Of a DNA stretch of 8,763 bases, positions 3,026-8,763 are shown piece after piece. The notes beneath the pieces were generated by a model. The model was not told the origin of the DNA. It made no database searches and saw only the letters and a list, made by a program, of their open reading frames with translations. The translations under genes were made by a program, and so were the position numbers. How positions within the stretch are numbered: the stretch's first letter is position 1; every line of letters starts with the position of its first letter. Origin of the DNA: Chloroflexota bacterium (GTDB lineage: Bacteria > Chloroflexota > Anaerolineae > UBA7937 > JACPPX01); assembly GCA_016190785.1 (NCBI GenBank), contig JACPPX010000008.1, positions 1 to 8,763 on the forward strand. Direction: 5' to 3'.

Positions 3026-5215
3026 ATGACTTGGCAAGATAGTCAGTTGCTCCTCGCAACTCCCCAGGATCTCGACCTGGAAGCTCTAATCGGCCGGGTG
3101 AAGTCTTATTGGCCCGCAGCGGATGAGGGGCTCCTTCGCCGCGCCTACCGCCTGGCAGAGGAGGCCCATAAGGGCCAGTCCCGGCTCTCCGGTGAGCCGT
3201 ACGTTAGCCACCCTTTGGCCACTGCCTGGCTACTCTCCGAACTGCATATGGATCCGGAAACAATTGTTGCCGCCCTGCTCCACGATGTTCCCGAGGATAC
3301 GGCCACTCCCCTCAAGAAAATACAGGAGGAATTCGGACACGATATCGCCAGCCTGGTGGATGGGGTTACCAAACTTAGCCGCGTGGCCTGGGAGAGCCTG
3401 GAGCGGGAGGAGGCGGAGTCCCTGCGCAAGATGTTCCTGGCCATGGCTGAGGATATCCGAGTAGTGCTCATCAAACTCGCGGACCGACTGCACAATATGC
3501 GCACCCTGGGTTTCCTCCCCCCAGAGAAGCAAAAGAAAGTGGCAGAGGAAACCCTGGAGATCTTCGCCCCTCTGGCTAACCGCTTGGGGATATGGCAGAT
3601 CAAATGGGAATTGGAGGACCTAGCCCTCCACTATTTGGACCCGCAAAAGTACGAAGAAATCTCCGGCCTTCTGGCGGAGAAGCGGACCAGTCTTGAGCAA
3701 TACATTGCCCGGGTGATAAAGATCCTGGAAGAGAAATTGGGGGAAGAAGGGATTCGGGCAGAGATCACCGGTCGGCCCAAGCATATCTACAGCATCTACC
3801 GCAAGATGGTGGCCAAAGAGCGGGATTTCCACCAAATCTACGATGTTCGGGCCGTAAGGGTCACCGTAGATGAGTTAAAGGACTGTTACGCCGCTCTGGG
3901 GGTGGTCCACTCCCTGTGGAAGCCGATCCCCGGGGAATTCGATGACTACATCGCCACCCCCAAAGACAACCTTTACCGTTCCCTGCACACTGCAGCTCTC
4001 GGCCCCGAGGGCAAACCTCTGGAGATACAGATCCGCACTCGAGAGATGCATCAGATGGCAGAGTATGGAATCGCCGCTCACTGGCGATACAAAGAGCCGG
4101 GATGGAGGGGGAAGAAGGACTCTACCCTGGAGGCCAAGATCGCCTGGTTGCGACAACTCATGGGCTGGAGGCAGGAGCTGGTCGATGCCAAAGAGTTTGT
4201 GGCTTCTCTCAAGACCGATCTCTTTCCGGAGCAGGTCTATGTTTTCACCCCCAAGGGGGACATTGTTGAATTGCCCTCTGGTTCCACCCCGGTGGATTTT
4301 GCTTATCACATCCACACCCAGATTGGGGATCGTTGCCGGGGAGCCAAAGTCAATGGCCGTTTGGTATCCCTGGATTACAAACTGCAGAACGGGGATCAAG
4401 TGGAGATCATCACCAGCAAAACCGGAGGCCCCAGTCGCGACTGGCTTAACCCCCACCTGGGATATGTGGCCACTAGCCGTGCGCGGGAGAAGATCCGGCA
4501 GTGGTTTAAACGCGAGGCCCGGGAGGAAAACATTGCCCATGGTCGGGAGATCTTAGAAAGAGAACTCCGCCGACTGGGTATTGATGAAATCAGCTTTGAG
4601 GAAATGGCCAAACTCTTCCACTACGAAAAAGTTGATGATTTCCTGGCGGCCATCGGCTACGGTGACCTCAGCGCCCAGAACATTGCCACCCGTATCCTGG
4701 AGAAGGAAAGGGAAAAAGAGGAGGCTGAGGAGGAAACTCTCCCTGCTGCCAAGCCGCGGGAGGCTGCGATCACCGGGATTAGGGTACGTGGAGTTGGGGA
4801 TCTCCTGACCCACATGGCGCGATGCTGCACTCCATTACCTGGGGACGAAATAATTGGCTATGTCACCCGTGGCCGGGGAGTGACTATCCATCGTCGTGAT
4901 TGTAAGAACCTGCTGGGTAAAATGGAAAGGGAACGGCTGGTGGAGGTGGATTGGGGTGAAGACAAAAAGGTCTACCCGGTGGTTATCCGGGTGGAGGCCT
5001 ATGACCGTAAAGGCTTGCTCAAGGATATTGCCGAGATTGTGGAACAGGAGGATGTTAATATTTCCTCTTCCAGCGTGACTACCAGTAAGAAAGATCGCAA
5101 AGCGATCTTCATTGCCACCCTAGAAATTTCTGGAATGTCGCAGTTAAGCCGCATCCTCACCAAGATCGAAGGGCTGACCAATGTCCTCGAGGCCCGGCGT
5201 CAGGCGGGCGGTTGA
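3026..5215 (+). CDS. rel: Bifunctional (p)ppGpp synthetase/hydrolase (long RSH, Rel/SpoT type)
   Basis: This enzyme makes (p)ppGpp from ATP and GTP/GDP on starved ribosomes and also degrades it. It has 729 residues, normal for a long RSH. The HD hydrolase domain is about 30-190, with His62, the HDVPED core (His86, Asp87, Glu90, Asp91) and LADRLHN (Asp153, Asn157) all intact. The synthetase domain is about 220-365: GRPKHIYSIYRKM (249-261), YDVRAVRV, then GEFDDYIATPKDN and EIQIRT (333-338). TGS is about 398-462, a helical domain runs to about 560, and the zinc-finger-like region contains ARCC (Cys600, Cys601) and Cys626. An ACT domain lies at about 650-725. The motif at 304-307 is EFDD, the EXDD form usual in monofunctional RelA, rather than RXKD. 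Residue 318 is Arg (YRSLHT) where long RSH proteins usually have Gln. The start has AGAGGAGA 6 nt upstream. A small gene follows 4 nt after the stop. Confidence 0.97.
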   Translation: MTWQDSQLLLATPQDLDLEALIGRVKSYWPAADEGLLRRAYRLAEEAHKGQSRLSGEPYVSHPLATAWLLSELHMDPETIVAALLHDVPEDTATPLKKIQEEFGHDIASLVDGVTKLSRVAWESLEREEAESLRKMFLAMAEDIRVVLIKLADRLHNMRTLGFLPPEKQKKVAEETLEIFAPLANRLGIWQIKWELEDLALHYLDPQKYEEISGLLAEKRTSLEQYIARVIKILEEKLGEEGIRAEITGRPKHIYSIYRKMVAKERDFHQIYDVRAVRVTVDELKDCYAALGVVHSLWKPIPGEFDDYIATPKDNLYRSLHTAALGPEGKPLEIQIRTREMHQMAEYGIAAHWRYKEPGWRGKKDSTLEAKIAWLRQLMGWRQELVDAKEFVASLKTDLFPEQVYVFTPKGDIVELPSGSTPVDFAYHIHTQIGDRCRGAKVNGRLVSLDYKLQNGDQVEIITSKTGGPSRDWLNPHLGYVATSRAREKIRQWFKREAREENIAHGREILERELRRLGIDEISFEEMAKLFHYEKVDDFLAAIGYGDLSAQNIATRILEKEREKEEAEEETLPAAKPREAAITGIRVRGVGDLLTHMARCCTPLPGDEIIGYVTRGRGVTIHRRDCKNLLGKMERERLVEVDWGEDKKVYPVVIRVEAYDRKGLLKDIAEIVEQEDVNISSSSVTTSKKDRKAIFIATLEISGMSQLSRILTKIEGLTNVLEARRQAGG

Positions 5216-5219
5216 CTGC

Positions 5220-5525
5220 ATGTGCCTGTTCTGGATGGATAAAGGGGAGATCCAATTAGGAGGACGATTGCCTGAACCCTGGGAGTTGAGTGATGAAGAT
5301 TTAAAGAGAGAGCGGGATCGGCTGCGGGATGCCCATTGGGAGGCCTGGACCGAGTATCGGCGGGCGATGTCCTCCGGGGCATTTCGCTTTCTGCCCGATG
5401 GGGAGGTGCGGGAGCTATTGGGTCGCTTGGATGAGGTGCGGGAACTGCGCCGCCAGTGGCAGGAGGCCGAGAAAGAATTGAAACGCAGGGGGTTGCACCC
5501 TCCTTGGTGGTGGCCGTTCTCATGA
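5220..5525 (+). CDS. Small unrecognised protein with charged helices and a Trp-rich C-terminus
   Basis: I do not recognise a family. From the ATG at 5220, 4 nt after the rel stop, it has 101 residues. A short N-terminal part (MCLFWMDKGEIQLGGRLPEP) leads to a highly charged, probably helical or coiled-coil body (LKRERDRLRDAHWEAW, then VRELLGRLDEVRELRRQWQE). It ends in HPPWWWPFS. There is no signal peptide or membrane segment. The frame is open from an ATG at 5181 inside rel, but 5220 fits translational coupling, with only a weak GGCGG upstream; ATG 5235 is also possible. A terminator 37 bp after the stop makes it the last gene of the rel transcript. Coding potential is supported by the consistent frame and the tight spacing. 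The function is unknown, and there is some chance that it is not expressed. Confidence 0.65.
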   Translation: MCLFWMDKGEIQLGGRLPEPWELSDEDLKRERDRLRDAHWEAWTEYRRAMSSGAFRFLPDGEVRELLGRLDEVRELRRQWQEAEKELKRRGLHPPWWWPFS

Positions 5526-5562
5526 AAAGACCAGCCGCATATAAGCCTAAAGTTGAGAAATT

Positions 5563-5590
5563 GGCCGAGAAGCTCTTCTCGGTCTTTTTT
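5563..5590 (+). terminator. Intrinsic terminator of the rel transcript, possibly bidirectional
   Basis: The stem CCGAGAA (5565-5571) with TTCTCGG (5576-5582), loop GCTC, is extended by the flanking bases and followed by TCTTTTTT. On the minus strand the same hairpin lies 22 bp after the stop codon of the parvulin gene and is followed by CCAATTTCT. It may therefore stop convergent transcription from both sides. Confidence 0.85.
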
Positions 5591-5604
5591 GGCTCTTACT
5601 CAGG

Positions 5605-6744
5605 CTACCCGAGGGGTATTACTTCCGGAGCCCAGAAGTATTCGATGCTGGCTTGTGCTTTCTGCTCCTCCAACCAGTTTAGAAAAGCCTCAGCCTTTTT
5701 TCTTTGCAAAGACAGGGGCGTGAGTTCCCGGCTCTCCTCTTTTTCCAAGATTTGGATGATGTGAAAGCCAGCGGAGGTGGTGACCGCTTCGCTTATTTCT
5801 CCGGGCTCCAGGGCGAAGGCGACATCATCGAAGGCCGGGTCGCGCTCCCCATAGGGGAACCAACCCAAATCCCCACCGAAATCCTTGGTGAATTGATCCT
5901 GGGAAATCTCCTGGGCCAAGGCGGAGAAATCCTCTCCGGCCAGCAATCGTTCTCGAGCCTGCTCGGCTTCTTCCTGGGTGGATAATAGGATGTGCCGAGC
6001 ATGGACTTGGGGAGCGGTGGGGGAGACCTCTTGTCCAATAATATCCGCAACTTTCTGGCGAAGGAGTTCCTGGCGGATGATATTGCGGTAGAAATTCTCA
6101 CTGATCCCCGAGGCGATAAGTACTTTGATAAAATCGCGGTATTGCGACTCGAACTCGGCACGACTAATGGTTGCCGGGGTGGGTGTATCCCCAGGAGTGG
6201 GGGTCTCCCCGGGAAGGGGGGTGGCTGTGGGAGCTGCCTCCTCCCGGTCGAACCCCACTTGGAGTTCTATCGCCCGCCTAACCTCCTCCGCAGAAACGGA
6301 AATTCCTTGCTCGGCGGCATATTCTTCCAAGAGCAGGGACTCAACCATTTCCTCTAGGACAGTTGCCTCTAGATTGATTAGTTGGGATTGTACTTCTTGG
6401 ATTTGGGCCTGGAGATAATTGACGGTGGATTGATAGGAGGGATCGGCGGGATTCAAGGTCTGAATCTGTAAATCCAGAAGTTGGATCAGGCTTTGCAGGC
6501 CCAGACTGCGGTAGCGGACCATAGTCTCGAAATCTCCCTTGCGGATGGACACCCCGTTGACTGTGGCTACTGGAGAGGCCGGCTCCTGGACATTGACCTG
6601 CCAATATCCGTAAGCCAGGATGGCCAGAACGGCAAAGATTACCCCCGCCGCTCCCAGCTGGGCCAGTCGTTTCTGCCGTTCCAGTTTTTGGCCCCGAGAG
6701 ATCTGCTTTTGGGTGAGAGTTCTTTCTGCTTTTGATTTAGCCAT
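5605..6744 (-). CDS. Membrane-anchored parvulin-type peptidyl-prolyl isomerase (SurA/PrsA-like)
   Basis: An extracytoplasmic folding factor of 379 residues. A Lys/Arg-rich N-terminus (1-26) precedes a single membrane helix (about 27-48, GAAGVIFAVLAILAYGYW), giving N-in topology; there is no lipobox Cys. A SurA-N-like helical chaperone region (about 55-240) begins VATVNGVSIRKGDFE. It is interrupted by a Thr-Pro-rich linker at about 172-192 (TATPLPGETPTPGDTPTP). The rotamase domain is about 247-338: VHARHILL with His248 and His251, then FGGDLGWF and GFHIIQILE. These are the diagnostic parvulin motifs. The start ATG at 6742-6744 has no good ribosome site nearby, but it begins the conserved-looking basic N-terminus. 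It lies 93 bp downstream of rpsR on the same strand, so it is either the last gene of that operon or separately expressed. Confidence 0.93.
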   Translation of the reverse strand: MAKSKAERTLTQKQISRGQKLERQKRLAQLGAAGVIFAVLAILAYGYWQVNVQEPASPVATVNGVSIRKGDFETMVRYRSLGLQSLIQLLDLQIQTLNPADPSYQSTVNYLQAQIQEVQSQLINLEATVLEEMVESLLLEEYAAEQGISVSAEEVRRAIELQVGFDREEAAPTATPLPGETPTPGDTPTPATISRAEFESQYRDFIKVLIASGISENFYRNIIRQELLRQKVADIIGQEVSPTAPQVHARHILLSTQEEAEQARERLLAGEDFSALAQEISQDQFTKDFGGDLGWFPYGERDPAFDDVAFALEPGEISEAVTTSAGFHIIQILEKEESRELTPLSLQRKKAEAFLNWLEEQKAQASIEYFWAPEVIPLG

Positions 6745-6760
6745 GATTGGCTTTTATTTT

Positions 6761-6803
6761 GGGGGCTTCCAAAACAAGGAGGGACTAGTGGAATCTAGCC
6801 CCC
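6761..6803 (-). promoter_or_regulatory. Competing hairpins between rpsR and the parvulin gene
   Basis: Read on the minus strand, GGGGCTAG and CTAGTCCC (plus 6795-6802 and 6781-6788) form an 8-bp stem with a 6-nt loop, followed by TCCTTGTTTTGG. This is a weak intrinsic terminator for the rpsF-ssb-rpsR transcript. The left arm can instead join a longer structure: GGGGGC and TTCCA... pairing with TGGAAGCCCCC (6761-6771 with 6789-6793 and 6798-6803), 11 bp with a 4-nt bulge. The two folds exclude each other. An attenuation-like role is possible but unproven. Confidence 0.4.
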
Positions 6804-6837
6804 CAGCGAGACACCAAGTGCTCTCTTCCTGAAGCTA

Positions 6838-7131
6838 TTAACTGCCGCGGGCCAGCTCGGGGGTGTAGGGAAGGAGGGCGAGGAAGCGAGCCCTTTTTAT
6901 CGCTACCGCTAGCCTCCTTTGGTGGCGAGCACAGACCGCAGTCTTGCGCCTAGTTTTAATCTTGCCGCGATCGGTGATGAACTGGCGGAGCATATCTGCC
7001 TGTTTGTAGTCAATATCCTTCACCTTCTGGGCACAGAAAGGGCATACCCGCCGTCTCCGCACCTCGAATTCCTTACCCAGCCCGGCCTCCTCTCTGAAGG
7101 TCTCCTCCCGGCGCCGGGTATCGCGGCGCAT
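6838..7131 (-). CDS. rpsR: 30S ribosomal protein bS18
   Basis: A small-subunit protein that pairs with S6 on the platform of the 30S subunit. From the ATG at 7129-7131 it has 97 residues. The basic N-terminal tail (MRRDTRRREETFREE) leads to the S18 core RRRVCPFCAQKVKDIDYKQA, followed by GKIKTRRKTAVCARHQRRLA and AIKRARFLALLPYT. Cys30, Cys33, Cys67 and His70 form a CxxC...CxxH zinc site, so this is the zinc-containing (C+) form. A TTG at 7156-7158 is a serious alternative start. It overlaps the ssb stop as TTGA and has AAAGGAGG 4 nt before it, which would add nine residues (MNNTQGERV). The ATG has only GGTGA upstream. It is the third gene of rpsF-ssb-rpsR. Confidence 0.93.
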   Translation of the reverse strand: MRRDTRRREETFREEAGLGKEFEVRRRRVCPFCAQKVKDIDYKQADMLRQFITDRGKIKTRRKTAVCARHQRRLAVAIKRARFLALLPYTPELARGS

Positions 7132-7154
7132 AACCCTTTCACCCTGAGTATTGT

Positions 7155-7580
7155 TCAAATTTCCTCCTTTGGGGGCAGTTGGTCCTCCCCGCTCTCTGAG
7201 GGCTCGGCTTCCCATTCCTCGACTCCATACTCCGGCTCTGGCTCACGCCCCTTAGCATCCAAAATGATCATTTCCTTGGCCACCACCTCGGTGGTATAGT
7301 GCTTTTGCCCCTGGTTCTCCCAGCTCCGCGTCTGGAGTTGGCCTTCGATGTAAACCCGAGAGCCTTTGTTCAGAAACCGGCCGCAGATCTCGGCCAGATT
7401 TCCCCAGGCTACCACCCGGAACCATTCGGTGGCCTCCTTGCGCTCTCCGGCGGAGGTAACCCAGTTGCGACTGGTAGCCACGCTGAAGGAGGTCACCGCT
7501 TTTCCCGTGGCAGTATAACGAACCTCTGGATCATGCCCCAGGTTTCCGATCAAAATTACCTTGTTCAATCCTCGAGCCAT
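7155..7580 (-). CDS. ssb: Single-stranded DNA-binding protein
   Basis: Binds and protects single-stranded DNA in replication and repair, normally as a tetramer. It has 141 residues. The OB-fold is about 1-106: MARGLNKVILIGNLGHDPEV, then ATGKAVTSFSVATSRNW, TEWFRVVAWGNLAEI and KGSRVYIEGQLQTRSW. An acidic linker follows (EPEPEYGVEEWEAEPSESGE). The protein ends DQLPPKEEI instead of the usual DDDIPF-like tip that recruits partner proteins. The last codons (AAG GAG GAA ATT TGA) coincide with a Shine-Dalgarno for a possible TTG start of rpsR. The start ATG has AAGGGG 5 nt upstream and is 12 bp after rpsF. The rpsF-ssb-rpsR arrangement is conserved in many bacteria. Confidence 0.97.
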   Translation of the reverse strand: MARGLNKVILIGNLGHDPEVRYTATGKAVTSFSVATSRNWVTSAGERKEATEWFRVVAWGNLAEICGRFLNKGSRVYIEGQLQTRSWENQGQKHYTTEVVAKEMIILDAKGREPEPEYGVEEWEAEPSESGEDQLPPKEEI

Positions 7581-7592
7581 ATTTCCCCTTAC

Positions 7593-7880
7593 TTATTTAT
7601 TACTGCGTGTAATAGAGTAGCGCAGGATTTCTTCGTCTAGGCGTAAAGAGCGATCAATCTCCGCCACCTTTTCCGGTTCCAACTGGATCTGGCTTACCAA
7701 GAAAAAACCCTCCTGAAATCGGCGCAGGGGATAAGCTAGGCGACGCTTCCCCCATTTGTCTAACTGAGCCACCTGACCTCCCAGGGAAGTTACCGTGCGG
7801 CTCACTTTATCCGCTGCCACATCTTGGTTGTTCTCGTCCAGATCCGGGCGCAGGATGTAGACCAACTCGTAATTGGCCAA
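7593..7880 (-). CDS. rpsF: 30S ribosomal protein bS6
   Basis: Small-subunit protein that dimerises with S18. It has 95 residues from a TTG start at 7878-7880. The sequence reads (M)ANYELVYILRPDLDE, then QLDKWGKRRLAYPLRRFQEG and LRLDEEILRYSITR, all typical of the family. The open frame continues upstream to a start at 7952, but that stretch (LKNIVRDKIYFRNFIEYKKG) is not S6-like. It also overlaps the predicted promoter, whose transcript would start near 7917. The TTG is preceded by AAAGGGG at about 8 nt and yields the canonical ANYEL N-terminus. First gene of rpsF-ssb-rpsR, with 12 bp before ssb. Confidence 0.95.
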   Translation of the reverse strand: MANYELVYILRPDLDENNQDVAADKVSRTVTSLGGQVAQLDKWGKRRLAYPLRRFQEGFFLVSQIQLEPEKVAEIDRSLRLDEEILRYSITRSNK

Positions 7881-7923
7881 TGACTTAACCCCTTTCTTGT
7901 ACTCGATGAAATTTCGAAAATAT

Positions 7924-7952
7924 ATTTTATCTCGGACTATATTTTTAAGCAA
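7924..7952 (-). promoter_or_regulatory. Promoter of the rpsF-ssb-rpsR operon
   Basis: On the minus strand, TTGCTT (7947-7952) begins directly after the ychF stop. A 17-bp spacer leads to TAAAAT (7924-7929). The start is expected near 7917, leaving a leader of about 37 nt before the TTG of rpsF. I could not find a convincing S6-S18 autoregulatory fold in this short leader. Confidence 0.65.
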
Positions 7953-7953
7953 G

Positions 7954-8763
7954 TCAACCCTGAAAACGGAATTGGATCACATCTCCGTCTTGGACCTCAT
8001 ACTCCCGGCCGACGGAGCGGATGGCTCCTGCCTCTCTAGCCGCGATAAGAGAGCCATATTCCAGAAGGTGAGACCAGGAAATGACCTCGGCACGGATAAA
8101 ACCCCGCTCCATATCGCTATGCACCTTCCCTCCGGCGCCTGGGGCAGTTGTTCCTCTCACCACCGACCAGGCGCGGGCCTCTTCCCCTCCTACGATAGTA
8201 AAGAAGGAGATCAAGTTTAGGAGGCGGTAACTGGCTTGGATCAACTCTTCCCTACCGCTTTTCTTTATCCCCAGATATTGGCGATAGGCTTGGGCTTCGT
8301 TAGCAGGCCAGGAGGAAAGTTCGCCCTCCAGTTTGGCGCACAGGACCACAACCTCCGCCCCATCTCGCTCCCCTATCTCCCGAACTCGCTCCGTCCGTAC
8401 TCCACCAGTAGGGAGGTCGTCCTCGCCCACATTGGCCACATAAATGCGCGGTTTGGCTGTGAACAGATTCAGGGGGTGGAGCAGAATAGATTCTTCTTCG
8501 CTAAGGGAAACCAGGCGTAGGGGCAGGCCCTGGCCCAGGGAGTTGCCCACCCGCTCCAGGAGCAAAAATTCCTGTTGCAATTCTTGATCTCCGGACTTGG
8601 CCTGGCCCCGCACCTTCTCCATCCTTTTTTCAACGCTAGCTAAGTCGGCTAGGGAAAGCTCCAGATCCAGTATTTCTTGATCCATTGCCGGGTCGATTTG
8701 GGCAGCAACATGGGGGATGTCGGGGTCGGAAAAACAGCACAAGACTAAGCAAATAGCATCTAC
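7954..8763 (-). CDS. ychF: YchF/OLA1-family redox-regulated ATPase (5' partial at window edge)
   Basis: A translation-associated Obg-family P-loop protein that prefers ATP. The visible 269 residues are the C-terminal three quarters of a protein usually about 360 long. The frame runs off the right edge, so the Walker A and switch regions are not seen. The visible part begins VDAICLVLCCFSDPDIPHVA, where the family has VDAI(V)xVVRxFxDPDI(P/T)HV. A coiled-coil insertion follows (about 30-75). The base-recognition motif is NVGE (visible residues 111-114), the NxxE form that goes with ATP preference rather than the GTPase NKxD. The C-terminal TGS domain is about 185-269: AWSVVRGTTAPGAGGKVHSD, MERGFIRAEVI and VQDGDVIQFRF. 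The internal TTG at 8740-8742 is not the real start. It lies upstream of the rpsF operon on the same strand. Confidence 0.95.
   Translation of the reverse strand, partial: VDAICLVLCCFSDPDIPHVAAQIDPAMDQEILDLELSLADLASVEKRMEKVRGQAKSGDQELQQEFLLLERVGNSLGQGLPLRLVSLSEEESILLHPLNLFTAKPRIYVANVGEDDLPTGGVRTERVREIGERDGAEVVVLCAKLEGELSSWPANEAQAYRQYLGIKKSGREELIQASYRLLNLISFFTIVGGEEARAWSVVRGTTAPGAGGKVHSDMERGFIRAEVISWSHLLEYGSLIAAREAGAIRSVGREYEVQDGDVIQFRFQG

Noticed and set aside
3875..4540. Long antisense and alternative-frame open frames (over 200 residues) within rel
   Set aside because: They lie wholly within an intact, well-recognised rel gene and arise from its codon bias.
7881..7917. S6-S18 autoregulatory leader motif
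   Set aside because: The predicted leader is only about 37 nt and shows no stable stem with the expected bulge; CGA/TCG pairing alone is too weak.

Overview
The window looks like ordinary chromosomal DNA from a free-living bacterium of moderate GC content. My best guess is a member of the Chloroflexota or a related terrabacterial lineage. Hints are a membrane-anchored parvulin with a Thr-Pro-rich linker, a bifunctional Rel protein with an EXDD motif, several TTG starts, and tRNA genes without encoded CCA. This is inference from gene style; there is no rRNA or other firm phylogenetic marker here. I see no phage, insertion sequence or CRISPR array.

Layout, left to right. A charged, probably disordered C-terminal tail of an unidentified protein enters from the left edge (2-265). 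A strong promoter starts at its stop codon and drives a 7Fe-type ferredoxin (312-611), which is closed by an intrinsic terminator. A queuosine-precursor transporter (about 725-1405) follows, with its own terminator. A minus-strand tRNA cluster occupies 1468-2434. In transcription order it is tRNA-Pro(CGG), a small VOC/glyoxalase-like gene, tRNA-Phe(GAA), tRNA-Cys(GCA) and tRNA-Leu(UAA). Each of the four tRNAs is preceded immediately by a two-hairpin module whose arms differ but stay complementary; this is the most unusual thing in the window. A plus-strand tRNA-Arg(CCU) with a near-consensus promoter runs convergently into tatA (2706-2894, minus), with only 3 bp between them. tatA and the (p)ppGpp synthetase/hydrolase gene (3026-5215, plus) diverge from back-to-back promoters. 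A small unrecognised gene (5220-5525) follows rel and ends at a terminator.

The right half is on the minus strand: ychF (partial, runs off the right edge), then the classical rpsF-ssb-rpsR operon with its own promoter, then a membrane-anchored SurA/PrsA-type peptidyl-prolyl isomerase (5605-6744).

Functional themes are translation (tRNAs, S6, S18, YchF), stress signalling (Rel), queuosine supply for tRNA modification, protein export and folding (TatA, parvulin), DNA maintenance (SSB) and electron transfer (ferredoxin). No defence or mobile system is evident. The points that merit a second look are the tRNA-linked hairpin modules, the protein gene inside the tRNA operon, the EXDD motif in a Rel with an intact HD site, and the SSB tail that overlaps the rpsR translation signal.
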